From the NCBI GenBank assembly GCA_038237805.1, contig JBBRYI010000015.1:1-64000 (forward strand): 64,000 bases of DNA, read 5' to 3'. The position numbers were made by a program, and so were the translations under genes. The notes below the pieces were generated by a model that saw only the letters and a list, made by a program, of their open reading frames with translations, was not told the DNA's origin and searched no databases. The first letter of the stretch is position 1. Every line of letters begins with the position of its first letter. Positions 25,354 through 34,511 of this stretch are shown one piece after another. The DNA comes from JBBQFI01 sp038237805. GTDB taxonomy: Bacteria; Verrucomicrobiota; Verrucomicrobiia; Chthoniobacterales; UBA10450.

Positions 25354-26658
25354 ATGAGCGGGAAGGTCTACGATGTGGCTATTATTGGCGGCGGTCCGGC
25401 TGGGAGCACGGCCGCTACGTTACTCGCTCAAGCTGGTCGCCATGTTGTTGTCTGCGAGCGCGAAAAGTTCCCGCGTTTCCACATCGGCGAATCGCTTTTG
25501 CCCGCGAGTATGCGCACCTTCGACCGCCTCGGTGTGCAGGAAAAACTTCGTGCTGCTTTCATGGAGAAATTCGGCGGCGAAATGTCTAGCTCCTGCAGTG
25601 AAGACGGCGTGCGCTTTTATTTTAAAGACGGTTATCAATCGCAGTGCGATCGCTCCTACCAGGTAACGCGCGCCGACTTCGACAAGCTGCTCCTCGATCA
25701 CGCAGCCGAAAGCGGCGTGGATGTCCGCGAAGAGACGGCGGTGCAAAGCGTCAGCTTTTCTGATGACGGCGTGCAGCTGCGAGTCGCGGGCAAGGACGGC
25801 GAGGCTACAGAAATCCGCGCGCGATACCTGATCGATGCGAGCGGCCGAAACTCTTTTGTCGGTGCGATGTTTAAGCTCAAGAAAAATTACGAGCAACTCC
25901 ACAAATTTTCGCTCTTTGCCCATTACAAGGGCGTCGCGCGACCGGAAGGTCGTGATGGCACGCTCACTCGTATGATTCGCGGGCTCGATCGCTGGTTTTG
26001 GATAATCCCGCTCACACAGGAGCGCACCAGCATCGGAATCGTGCTCGATACCGGCAATTTCCGTGGAGCAAAACAAAATCCGGAAACATTTTTCGAAGAG
26101 GCGCTCGCCGAGCAACCGCTTCTCGCGCAGTCGATGCGTGATGCGGAACGCGTTTCGCAAGTTTATACCGCGGCGGATTTTTCTTATCGCAACACGAAGC
26201 TGGCCGGCGATCGCTGGCTGCTCGCGGGAGATGCCGCGGGTTTTATCGATCCGGTATTCAGCAGCGGCGTCTTTCTCGCCATCATGTCAGGCGAATTATG
26301 CGCAGACGTTCTTCAGCGCGCGCTCGACAAACCAAAAAGCGCTCGCCGGCTTTTCGCTCGCTACGAAAAACAGTTCAATCAAGCGATGGACGTTTACGTC
26401 CGCTTTGTGAACGCGTGGTATAAAAAGGAATTCATCGAGGTTTTCCTCCACCCGCAGGACGTCTTGCAGATCCCACCGGCGGTCAACGCCGTGCTCGGTG
26501 GAAATATCCGCGGCAGTCTCGCGATCAAATGGCGGATGTGGATTTTTTATCTGCTCGTCTTTGTGCAAAAATATTTTCCCCTTTGTCCCCGCCGAACACT
26601 CGTGCCTCAAAAAGTTGTTCCCTCGACGACGGCGGAACCGGCCGAGGCCGTTTCCTAA
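25354..26658 (+). CDS. NAD(P)/FAD-dependent oxidoreductase (geranylgeranyl reductase/tryptophan halogenase-like)
   Basis: This 434-residue flavoprotein has the FAD-binding GGGPAGSTAA at residues 10-19 after a beta strand, FHIGESLLPAS typical of the halogenase/geranylgeranyl reductase group, and the second FAD motif GDAAGFIDPVFSSG near residue 292. A halogenase would need a WxWxIP motif and an active-site Lys; RWFWIIPL is only a partial match, so halogenation is unproven. It is first in a plus-strand run with a lipoprotein, an MMPL exporter and LolA, the same partners seen in aryl-polyene and flexirubin clusters. Confidence 0.87.
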   Translation: MSGKVYDVAIIGGGPAGSTAATLLAQAGRHVVVCEREKFPRFHIGESLLPASMRTFDRLGVQEKLRAAFMEKFGGEMSSSCSEDGVRFYFKDGYQSQCDRSYQVTRADFDKLLLDHAAESGVDVREETAVQSVSFSDDGVQLRVAGKDGEATEIRARYLIDASGRNSFVGAMFKLKKNYEQLHKFSLFAHYKGVARPEGRDGTLTRMIRGLDRWFWIIPLTQERTSIGIVLDTGNFRGAKQNPETFFEEALAEQPLLAQSMRDAERVSQVYTAADFSYRNTKLAGDRWLLAGDAAGFIDPVFSSGVFLAIMSGELCADVLQRALDKPKSARRLFARYEKQFNQAMDVYVRFVNAWYKKEFIEVFLHPQDVLQIPPAVNAVLGGNIRGSLAIKWRMWIFYLLVFVQKYFPLCPRRTLVPQKVVPSTTAEPAEAVS

Positions 26659-26663
26659 ACAGC

Positions 26664-27083
26664 ATGCGCACGATCCTCGCCGCCGGATTGGTGGCGTTAT
26701 TTAGCCTAACGAGTTGTCAGACATCCGGCTTACGTCATCAATTCATGCAGCCGGCGCTGAACTGGGAGGCGAAAATCGGCCAGCTCCAGTATCGCGGACC
26801 CAGAACGACGTTGATCGGTGAAGTGCTCGTGCGTTTTTCCAGGAACGGTAACTTCGAGATGACCTTTACCAAAGGTCCCGGCGTCACTCTGCTTCTCATT
26901 CACCAGGATGCGACTTTTGCACGTGTCGAAGGGCCACTCGCGCGCGGACGCTGGGCCGGACCGATCGACAAAGGGCCGCAACGGTTGCGCGGCTGGCTCG
27001 CGTTGCGAAACGTTCTCATGCAGGGGCAAAAACCGATGGTGAAATATTCGACCGGCGCGGAGACTTTTGTTTTCGAATTCTGA
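26664..27083 (+). CDS. Predicted lipoprotein, 139 residues
   Basis: The N-terminus MRTILAAGLVALFSLTSC is a lipoprotein signal with lipobox LTSC (Cys 18). The remaining ~120 residues are beta-rich with no domain I recognise. It begins 5 bases after the stop of the oxidoreductase and ends 26 bases before the MMPL exporter, so it is co-transcribed with both. A DUF3261-like small lipoprotein occupies this place in some aryl-polyene clusters; that match is only by position and size. A GCCTAACGAGT word (26704-26714) encodes SLTS at the lipobox. Confidence 0.75.
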   Translation: MRTILAAGLVALFSLTSCQTSGLRHQFMQPALNWEAKIGQLQYRGPRTTLIGEVLVRFSRNGNFEMTFTKGPGVTLLLIHQDATFARVEGPLARGRWAGPIDKGPQRLRGWLALRNVLMQGQKPMVKYSTGAETFVFEF

Positions 27084-27109
27084 TCCGGTTTTGCTCCGTC
27101 GAATTCGCT

Positions 27110-29638
27110 ATGCCGTTTTCTCAAATCATCGCCCGACTCGTCACGCAACGACGGCCGCTGGTCTGGGCAACCGTTGTTCTACTCGCGGCGGCATCCACTG
27201 TTATTCTTGTACTCAAACTTCGACTCGACACCGAAGTGCTCAATCTTTTGCCGAACAATTTCGAGTCGGTCGAAGGATTGAAAATTTACAACAGCGATTT
27301 CGCGCAAACCCGTGAGCTGACTTTCGCGCTCGCCTCTCAGCCTAACGACGCCGACAAGCTCGAGGAATTCGCCCCGCGCTTTGCCGAATTATTGCGCAAA
27401 CAGCCATGGTGCGTGCGCATTCTGCCGGGTTCACCGATGGAAACGCCAGAAGGCGTTCGTGATCTGCAAGGCATCGCCCTTCCGCTACTGCTCAATCTCG
27501 AGCCGGCAACTTTTGATGAAACGATCGCGATGCTGCAGCCCGCAAAAATTCAGGAGCGCTTGCATCGTTTGCGTGAGGAGATTGAAGCGGGCTCGCCGCG
27601 ACCGCAGTTTGAATTGCAGCTTGATCCGCTCGGTCTCGTCGCGCCTGCTCTGAAACCATTCGCGACCAATGCTTCGCTTGAGGAAGAGCAACCGCTTACC
27701 TCTGCCGACCGCACCACTCGAATCATTCTCGCGGTCACGAATCAGCGAACCATCGGCGCGTTCGATTGCCAGAAATTGATGCGCCAGGTTAACGCATTTC
27801 GCGCGCAAGCGCACAAAGGCTGGGACGGCGGCCCATTGCAGATTTTGGTGACTGGACGATCCGCTTATGTCGCGGAGATTTCGCTGAGCATGCGGCACGA
27901 TATCGTCGTCACTTTGCTTGGTTCGATGCTGCTCGTCGGCGGCGTTTTCTACATCGGATTCCGGCGCTGGTTGCCGCTGCTCGGCATGGGCATTTCTCTC
28001 CTTCTTTGCTGCCTCGTCGCACTCGCCATCGGAATTCTGATCTTCCACAAGCTTAACATGGTGACGGTCGGATTCTGCGCGATCCTCATCGGTCTCGGAG
28101 TCGATTTCGCCATTTTGGTTTTTGGTCGCTACCAACAGGCGCGCGATGAAGGCGCCGATCATCAACACGCAGTAGCAGAATCGATCGCTAATCTTGGTCG
28201 CGCCATTTTCTTCGGCGCGTTGACGACGGCAGTTGGATTCCTCGCGCTGCTTTTAAGCGGTTCCGCCGGATTCACGCAACTCGGAGTTCTGATCGCAGTG
28301 GGGATTTCCTTCGCCGGTTTGTTTATGACGACCGTCTTTTTTCTTTTCATCCCTCGAAGGACGCCGCCGCGACACGGCGATTGGATTTTTACGCTCGCGA
28401 AAAATTACGTTCGCTGGTGCGTGCGGCGGCCCGCGCCGATGTTGGCGATCTCCACACCAATCCTTTTGTTGCTCACGGCAATTGCAGTTTCGCCGCGTCC
28501 TTCGTTGCCGATCGATTCGAGCACGCGTTCGATGGAACCAAAACACAGCGACGCCGGTTATGCGTTGCAAACCATCATGAGCAAAATGCCGACGCGGTGG
28601 GAACCCGTTCTCGGTATCGTGCGCGCGCGCGATCAACAGCAATTGCACGACTACTGGCAGACGATCGAAGCGCGCTGGACCAAAGTGCGAGACTCCGGGG
28701 CGATCAAAAGTTTTTCGACGCCGGCAGCACTCGCTCTCTCGCCGCGTCGAACGCAAATCAGTCGCGCAAAGTTGAGCGCAATCGATTTTCCCGCAGCGAG
28801 GCAAGCGCTGGAAACCGCGATCGCGGCCGACGGTTGGAGTCGTGATACTTTTATGCCGGGATTCAAATTAATCGATGAACTTCAGACAGCTGCGAATCCG
28901 GCGACGTTGATTCCCGATTGGCGAACGTTATTGCCGCTAACGTCAAGCTGGTGGTTCCTGGTTGACCGTTATTTCGCGCATGATCCGCTTCTCACCGTTG
29001 GTTTCGTCACCACGAACGTACCAGTGACAAGTCATACACAAAAAGAAATGCTCCGTCGCGAATTACCGACGCCGGGAGTTCCGATGATCTTGTCGGGATG
29101 GAGCTTTACACTCACTGATTTGCTACCCTGGTCGCGCCATCAACTGCTCGTGATCAGCGCGCTCATGGCGGTGTTCGACGCGACTTTACTGGCCGTTCTT
29201 TATCGCGATTTGCGTCTCTGGCTGATCCAGATCGCGACGCTTATCATGGCGATCGGAGGAATGATTGCTTCAATGAAATTGCTCGGCATTCCGCTCAATT
29301 TGCTCAACGTTCTCGCATTCAGGCTCGTCCTTGCGATTGGGGTCGATTACGGAATCTATGTTCTGCTTGTCTGGCAAAAAGCTCGCGAGCTCGAACATGA
29401 TGTCGCGGGTGTCGTCAAACCAGTTGTGCTCGCTGGACTCACTGCTATCGCCGGTTTCGGTTCGCTCGGGATCGCAAACAATCCTATCCTGAGTGGACTG
29501 GGCATTGCCTGCGCGCTCGGACTTTTCTGGAGTCTGGCCGCGACAATTTTTTTCACTTTGCCTGCGGCGGCGGCAGCTGAACCAAAGTCGTGGCGCGAAG
29601 AATCATTGCAGCCACTGGAACCATCCAAACATGTCTAG
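27110..29638 (+). CDS. MMPL/RND-family exporter
   Basis: This 842-residue inner-membrane transporter has two halves, each with one helix, a large periplasmic loop and a five-helix block. The first block contains MVTVGFCAILIGLGVDFAILVFGRYQ and the second LNVLAFRLVLAIGVDYGIYVLLVWQ; the repeated GVDF/GVDY is the proton-relay motif of MMPL proteins. Such pumps move lipids, hopanoids or polyene lipids to the periplasm or outer membrane. It sits between a lipoprotein and LolA, suggesting handover of a lipid substrate. The stop overlaps the LolA start by 8 bases. Confidence 0.92.
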   Translation: MPFSQIIARLVTQRRPLVWATVVLLAAASTVILVLKLRLDTEVLNLLPNNFESVEGLKIYNSDFAQTRELTFALASQPNDADKLEEFAPRFAELLRKQPWCVRILPGSPMETPEGVRDLQGIALPLLLNLEPATFDETIAMLQPAKIQERLHRLREEIEAGSPRPQFELQLDPLGLVAPALKPFATNASLEEEQPLTSADRTTRIILAVTNQRTIGAFDCQKLMRQVNAFRAQAHKGWDGGPLQILVTGRSAYVAEISLSMRHDIVVTLLGSMLLVGGVFYIGFRRWLPLLGMGISLLLCCLVALAIGILIFHKLNMVTVGFCAILIGLGVDFAILVFGRYQQARDEGADHQHAVAESIANLGRAIFFGALTTAVGFLALLLSGSAGFTQLGVLIAVGISFAGLFMTTVFFLFIPRRTPPRHGDWIFTLAKNYVRWCVRRPAPMLAISTPILLLLTAIAVSPRPSLPIDSSTRSMEPKHSDAGYALQTIMSKMPTRWEPVLGIVRARDQQQLHDYWQTIEARWTKVRDSGAIKSFSTPAALALSPRRTQISRAKLSAIDFPAARQALETAIAADGWSRDTFMPGFKLIDELQTAANPATLIPDWRTLLPLTSSWWFLVDRYFAHDPLLTVGFVTTNVPVTSHTQKEMLRRELPTPGVPMILSGWSFTLTDLLPWSRHQLLVISALMAVFDATLLAVLYRDLRLWLIQIATLIMAIGGMIASMKLLGIPLNLLNVLAFRLVLAIGVDYGIYVLLVWQKARELEHDVAGVVKPVVLAGLTAIAGFGSLGIANNPILSGLGIACALGLFWSLAATIFFTLPAAAAAEPKSWREESLQPLEPSKHV

Positions 29639-30296
29639 AATCGCAACAATAATTTGTCTTCTCTTCGCCTTTGCAATTTCGACCAGGGCTCAATCGCTCT
29701 CGCCGGCTGAGGTGAAAAGTTTACTCGAGCGCATTCGACAAAAACGCGCCTCAGCGCCGCAGGTCCAGGCGGATTTCCGCGAAGACAAAAATGTTCATCT
29801 GCTCAACAAGCCGATTGCCAGCTCGGGGAAAGTTTGGTTTCAAGCGCCGAACAAGTTCCGGCGCGAAGCCAAAGGCAGCGCGCCCAGCATCACGATCAGC
29901 GACGGACAGCAGCTTTGGATCTATTATCCAAAATTCCAATCGGCCGAGCACTACTCGTTAGGCAAAAGATCGCCGCTGGACGCCGGGATCGCGGCGCTTA
30001 CCGCCGGATTGAATCTCGAAAACATCGAAAGTACCTATCGCATCACGGCGACGAAGCGGGATAAAGGTTACGCGCTGGAGCTTGCGCCGCGCGCACCTTC
30101 GCTGAAAAAATTCCTGCAAAAGTTCACCATTGAGCTGAACGATGACTTGCAGGTCGAGCGGACGGAGATGTTGCAACCGAACGGCGACCGCATCGTCACG
30201 GTTTACTCCAACGAAACCCGCGCTCCGATCGATCCGTCGACTTTCGAATTCACGCCGCCCGCGGGAACTAACGTGACCACACCACTGGGTCGTTAG
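29631..30296 (+). CDS. Outer-membrane lipoprotein carrier protein, LolA-like
   Basis: The 221-residue protein has a signal peptide (MSRIATIICLLFAFAISTRAQ) and an open beta-barrel LolA fold: VQADFREDKNVHLLNKPIASSGKVWFQAPNKFR and ISDGQQLWIYYPKFQSAEHY are diagnostic. Because it overlaps the MMPL gene it may be a dedicated carrier for that exporter rather than the housekeeping LolA; no LolB or LolCDE is in the window. TCGTTAGGC at 29955 is internal, and the stop TAG lies inside another copy of the word (30290-30297). Confidence 0.9.
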   Translation: MSRIATIICLLFAFAISTRAQSLSPAEVKSLLERIRQKRASAPQVQADFREDKNVHLLNKPIASSGKVWFQAPNKFRREAKGSAPSITISDGQQLWIYYPKFQSAEHYSLGKRSPLDAGIAALTAGLNLENIESTYRITATKRDKGYALELAPRAPSLKKFLQKFTIELNDDLQVERTEMLQPNGDRIVTVYSNETRAPIDPSTFEFTPPAGTNVTTPLGR

Positions 30297-30306
30297 GTAT
30301 TGATCC

Positions 30307-30381
30307 TGTAGCGGCGGTCTCTGACCGTCGCATATTTTCTCCCTCTGCGATTTCGAACGACGGTCATAGACCGCCGCTGCA
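30307..30381. repeat. Hairpin repeat, TGTAGCGGCGGTCTCTGACCG family (copy 1)
   Basis: TGTAGCGGCGGTCT-TGACCGTCG on the left pairs with CGACGGTCATAGACCGCCGCTGCA on the right. Related copies lie at 45665-45725 and 55888-55959 and a single arm at 39811-39837. It fills the gap between the LolA and glnD genes. Confidence 0.8.
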
Positions 30382-30419
30382 GGATTAGCATTCCGAATGC
30401 TGCCATTTAGATTCAATCG

Positions 30420-33173
30420 ATGTCCCGGCATCTCGACAAAATCCTCGCAAACGCGGAGCTGCAACTCGCCACCACGGCTGCGAAGCGACCGTCCGATGTT
30501 CTTCCTCTCTACAAAAAGTTCCTCAAGATCGAGGAACATCGGTTGCGCCTGAGGCACCAGGCCGGCGGTGGCGGTCGCGAAATCTGCGCCGGTCGCGCCG
30601 AATTGATTGACGTCTTGTTGCGCCACGTTTTTGGGCAGGCCAAAGCGGGCGCCCACAACGATGCCGCCGGGTCGGTCGCCTTAATGGCTCTTGGCGGATA
30701 TGGCCGACGCGAGCTCAATCCGTTCAGCGATGTGGATGTGATGTTTCTTCATCGGCAAAACGCAGCGCGCATTTCGAGCGAACTCGGCGAATTGGTCGAA
30801 CAGGTTCTCTACCTTCTTTGGGACATTGGTTTCAAAGTCGGTCACTCGACGCGCTCAATCAAAGACGCGATCATGCAGGCGAACAGCGATATGCTGACGA
30901 AAACCTCGATGCTCGAGGCGCGTTTCCTCGTGGGTGACGCACAACTGGTGCGCACGTTTCGCGGACAGTTCCGCAACAAATGCGTCACCGGTTTCGAGCG
31001 CGAGTACCTCGAGCTGCGCATGAAGGATCAGGCGACGCGGCATGCGAAGTTCGGCAATAGCGTGCACATGCAGGAGCCGAATGTTAAAAGCGGATGCGGC
31101 GGCCTTCGCGACTATCAAAACCTTCTTTGGATGACATATTTCAAAGAAGGCGCGCTTACTACCACCCACCTGGTTGGACGCGATTGGCTCAGCGATACCG
31201 ATCAACGTCGACTCGATGCTGCTTACGATTTTCTACTTCGCGTCCGGACGGCACTGCACTACGAGACCAAGCGCGGGACGGATGTTTTGCATCTGAACAT
31301 TCAGGAGCAACTCGCCGGCCGCTTACAGTATTCACAGACGACCGCGCTGCTGCGCAGTGAAGCGTTCATGAAAGATTATTACGAACGCACGCGAGATATT
31401 TTCCGCATCACAGAGCGAATCACCGAACAATTCGTGAGCGGACAATCGTCGGGAAGGTTGCGCTCGTTGCTCAGCTTCCTTCCGAAACCTCGCAGCAACG
31501 AAGAAGACTTTGGTGAATTCGTTAGTCGAGAGAAACAATTGCATGCGAAGCAACCAAACCTCTTTCAAACGAATTCAACGTTGATGATGGAAGCGTTTCG
31601 TCTGGCCCAAAGGGAAAGACTCGAACTAAGTCCGGAGCTTGAAGATCTTTTCGCGCGCAATTTGAGTCTGGTCACGCGTACGTTTCAGTACGCCAAAGAA
31701 CCGCGAGAAATTTTCAAATCGATCCTCCGTCTCAAAGGCGAAGTTGGCCGTGTTCTTCGCATCATGCACCGGGTCGATTTTCTCGGACGCTACATTCCGG
31801 AATTCGGCGAGCTGACTTGTTTGGTGCAACACGAATTTTTTCACCGCTACACCGCGGATGAGCACACGCTAGTGTGCATCGACAAGCTCGACGCGCTCAT
31901 TACCACCCAAAACGCGAAACTCCTCTCTTATCGCAAACTGTTCCAGCGCCTCGACGACCCGCTCGTTCTGTATCTCGCGCTCTTAATGCATGACACTGGT
32001 CGCGGTGTCGGAGCGAGACCGCATTCCGAAGCGAGCGCCCTTTTCGCCGGACGTGTGGCGATGCGTTTGCAGCTTTCCCCGGATGAACGCAAATCGCTTA
32101 TTCTCCTCGTCGACCATCACGTCACCATGTCCAATATGGCGCAGCAGAGAAATTTGGACGACCCGGAGACGATCATCGAGTTCGCTGCGATCATAAAAGA
32201 TCAAAAAAATCTCGATGCCTTAATGCTTCTCACCCTGGCAGACGGCCAGGGCACAAGTGCCGAGGGATGGTCGGATTGGAAGGAATCGCTCGTCTGGCAT
32301 CTTCATTACGCGACTTCGCAATACCTGGCCGATCAGGACGCGTTCAACCAGCAAATGAAGATCGAGCGCGAAAAGTTGAGCGCAGCGGTTAGCGCACAGC
32401 TGCCGGCTGATTTCGCGGAAGAAATCGAAGCTCATTTCGATTTTATGCCGGACAATTATTTCCGCGCCTTCCCCGTGAACGATATTGTTTCGCACTTGCA
32501 GTTGTTCCGTGACTTTTTTGCGAAACGCTCTGCCCAGGACAGTTCGCCCTTCGCTCCGGCAGTGAAATGGGAAGCGTTTCCGGAACAAGGCCACGCCATT
32601 GTCTCCGTTTGCACCTGGGACCGGCGGCAATTGCTCGCTCGGATAGCCGGTTCGTTCGCGGTTGTGCCGATCAATATTCTCAGCGCCGATATCTACACCC
32701 GTGGCGACAATCTCGTCCTCGACGTTTTCCGCGTTTGCACTACGGACGCCAAAGCTGTAACCGACCGCCAAAAGCACGAACAGGTGGAACACACTCTTTC
32801 CGATTCGTTAGGCAATGAGACCTTCGATTTTCCACCTCTTATTGCAGAAGCGCGGCGCAAGAATAGACATCGCCTTGCGCAAGAAATCGATTTCCCGACC
32901 CGCATTAGCATCGATAACAAAGTGCATCCGACTTTCACCCTCGTGCAGATAGAAACACCGGATCGATTAGGCCTGCTCTATGATTTGCTTTCCTGCCTCG
33001 ATCGAGAAGGCGTCTACATTTCTCTTTCGCGCATCAGCACCGAGAAAGGCGCTGCCGTCGACACTTTCTACGTGGCGGATGTTACGACCCGCGGCAAAAT
33101 CACCGACTCCAATCGCATCAGTTCCCTGCAAAAGAAATTGCAGGAGGCAGCCGTCTTGATCGAAGAGAAATAG
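30420..33173 (+). CDS. glnD: PII uridylyltransferase / uridylyl-removing enzyme GlnD
   Basis: This 917-residue bifunctional nitrogen sensor has nucleotidyltransferase motif GGYGRRELNPFSDVDVMFL at residues 92-110 (catalytic Asp 104 and 106), an HD hydrolase domain around residue 523 (LMHDTGRGVGARPHSE), and two C-terminal ACT domains beginning near residues 718 and 837 that sense glutamine. It uridylylates PII proteins at low nitrogen and reverses this at high glutamine; no PII or glnA gene is nearby. A second-frame word TCGTTAGGC (32805) encodes DSLG. Confidence 0.95.
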   Translation: MSRHLDKILANAELQLATTAAKRPSDVLPLYKKFLKIEEHRLRLRHQAGGGGREICAGRAELIDVLLRHVFGQAKAGAHNDAAGSVALMALGGYGRRELNPFSDVDVMFLHRQNAARISSELGELVEQVLYLLWDIGFKVGHSTRSIKDAIMQANSDMLTKTSMLEARFLVGDAQLVRTFRGQFRNKCVTGFEREYLELRMKDQATRHAKFGNSVHMQEPNVKSGCGGLRDYQNLLWMTYFKEGALTTTHLVGRDWLSDTDQRRLDAAYDFLLRVRTALHYETKRGTDVLHLNIQEQLAGRLQYSQTTALLRSEAFMKDYYERTRDIFRITERITEQFVSGQSSGRLRSLLSFLPKPRSNEEDFGEFVSREKQLHAKQPNLFQTNSTLMMEAFRLAQRERLELSPELEDLFARNLSLVTRTFQYAKEPREIFKSILRLKGEVGRVLRIMHRVDFLGRYIPEFGELTCLVQHEFFHRYTADEHTLVCIDKLDALITTQNAKLLSYRKLFQRLDDPLVLYLALLMHDTGRGVGARPHSEASALFAGRVAMRLQLSPDERKSLILLVDHHVTMSNMAQQRNLDDPETIIEFAAIIKDQKNLDALMLLTLADGQGTSAEGWSDWKESLVWHLHYATSQYLADQDAFNQQMKIEREKLSAAVSAQLPADFAEEIEAHFDFMPDNYFRAFPVNDIVSHLQLFRDFFAKRSAQDSSPFAPAVKWEAFPEQGHAIVSVCTWDRRQLLARIAGSFAVVPINILSADIYTRGDNLVLDVFRVCTTDAKAVTDRQKHEQVEHTLSDSLGNETFDFPPLIAEARRKNRHRLAQEIDFPTRISIDNKVHPTFTLVQIETPDRLGLLYDLLSCLDREGVYISLSRISTEKGAAVDTFYVADVTTRGKITDSNRISSLQKKLQEAAVLIEEK

Positions 33174-33248
33174 TGGAGCGCAACGCGGGCAAATTCTCTC
33201 TGGCCTTGCGCGGCTTCCGGTCTAGTATCACCAAATTTTTATCTCCTC

Positions 33249-33995
33249 ATGAATGTTCTCATTCTCGCTGCCGGTTATGCGACGCGTCTGCATCCGCTTA
33301 CATTGAACAAGGCCAAGCCGCTCCTTGAAGTCGCCGGCAAACCGATTATCGAATGGGTCCTGGACAATCTCGCCCCGGTTCCTGATTTAAAAACGATCTA
33401 TATCGTGACCAACAACAAATTTGCCAAAGACTTTCAAGATTGGGCAAAGGGCTACATCGACCGTCATCCAAACATAAAACTTAAGATCATTAATGACGGA
33501 ACGACGAGCGACGCGGACAAGCTCGGTGCGATTGGCGACATCAATCTCGTAATCACGCGTGAAGAATTAATGAATGATGATCTTCTCGTCGTCGCCGGCG
33601 ACAATTTATTCAGCGAACCGCTGACGGATTTCGTTACGAATGCGCGCCGATCAAAGGCGGTCCTCGCGACCTATGATGTCGGCGATTTGGAAGCGGTGAA
33701 AAAGTACAGCAACATCACGACTGACGCTGATGGCCTGATTACAGATTTCGAAGAGAAACCTGCGAAACCACAAAGTACCCTTGCCGGAATAGCGTTGTAT
33801 TATTTTTCTCGCGAAACAGTGCCGATGTTTACGACTTACACCGCGGCCGGGAACAATCCAGATCAACCGGGACGATTCATTCAATGGCTCTACAAACAAG
33901 TCCCAGTTAAAACCCACCAAATCAAAGGAACGTGGTTTGATATCGGCAGCAAAGAAACGCTGGAAGAAGCGAACAAGATTTTCGCGAAGTCGTAA
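33249..33995 (+). CDS. Sugar-phosphate nucleotidyltransferase
   Basis: This 248-residue RmlA/GlmU-like single-domain enzyme joins a sugar-1-phosphate to a nucleotide. The N-terminal signature LAAGYATRLHPLTLNKAKPLLEV contains the Gly-rich loop, Arg and catalytic Lys. VAGDNLF is the metal-binding Asp region, and KGTWFDIGSKETLEEAN ends the fold. There is no left-handed beta-helix, so no acetyltransferase half. The sugar (glucose, mannose or other) cannot be assigned. Confidence 0.9.
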   Translation: MNVLILAAGYATRLHPLTLNKAKPLLEVAGKPIIEWVLDNLAPVPDLKTIYIVTNNKFAKDFQDWAKGYIDRHPNIKLKIINDGTTSDADKLGAIGDINLVITREELMNDDLLVVAGDNLFSEPLTDFVTNARRSKAVLATYDVGDLEAVKKYSNITTDADGLITDFEEKPAKPQSTLAGIALYYFSRETVPMFTTYTAAGNNPDQPGRFIQWLYKQVPVKTHQIKGTWFDIGSKETLEEANKIFAKS

Positions 33996-34016
33996 CCGCT
34001 GCCTTTTAGCTGCCGG

Positions 34017-34080
34017 GTTGTAGCTGTCGCTGTCCTCAGCGCAGTTCTATACCATCTGCCGCCGAGACGGCGGCAGATAC
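34017..34080. repeat. Hairpin repeat, GCCGCC-GGCGGC family (copy 2)
   Basis: GGTTGTAGCTGTCGCTGTC at the left and CTGCCGCCGAGACGGCGGCAGATAC at the right resemble the copies at 6100 and 63629. The right arm is itself a perfect CTGCCGCC/GGCGGCAG hairpin. It separates convergent genes and may serve as a bidirectional terminator. Confidence 0.7.
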
Positions 34081-34082
34081 AT

Positions 34083-34505
34083 TTACTTCAGTCGGCCTTC
34101 GTCGAACTCAATCAGGTCGAAGTAGGTGCGGATATCTTTTCTCTCCGGTCCGCCCGCTTCTTTTAGAAAGTGAAGAAAGCGCGCCTTCTTTACCGGCGAG
34201 TCCGGCGCACGGGCGATCATCGCTTGGTTCCATTCTTCGATTTGTTCCGCCGAATGTTTGACGCCATTCTGTCCGATCCACTCAATGATGGCCTGATCGT
34301 CGTCCAGACGATCGACTGCTTCTTCGAACGCGTCCGGACTCAGACGAAGAAACGCCAGCAGATGTTTGTCGAATCCGGTCGTTTTATAATTGTAGCCGTT
34401 GAGCAGACCTTTGCGGTGCAGTTTTGCTTTGTCGATTAAACGCGGCAAATGCACGTAACCGCCGAGTCTCTCATACGGACTCCGTGGAAAGAGTTTGCGC
34501 ATCAA
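34083..34505 (-). CDS. DUF5069 domain protein
   Basis: This 140-residue soluble protein contains SPYERLGGYVHLPRLIDKAKLH near the start and FLRLSPDAFEEAVDR in the middle, both typical of DUF5069. The function of the family is unknown; it is common in Verrucomicrobiota and relatives. Two tandem ATG codons (34505 and 34502) could start it. It follows the zinc-ribbon bactofilin gene by 6 bases and is likely in the same transcript. Confidence 0.85.
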   Translation of the reverse strand: MMRKLFPRSPYERLGGYVHLPRLIDKAKLHRKGLLNGYNYKTTGFDKHLLAFLRLSPDAFEEAVDRLDDDQAIIEWIGQNGVKHSAEQIEEWNQAMIARAPDSPVKKARFLHFLKEAGGPERKDIRTYFDLIEFDEGRLK

Positions 34506-34511
34506 CTGCGA

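Noticed and set aside
25354..26658. Annotation of the FAD oxidoreductase as a tryptophan halogenase
   Set aside because: The WxWxIP and catalytic Lys features are not clearly met; general oxidoreductase naming is safer.
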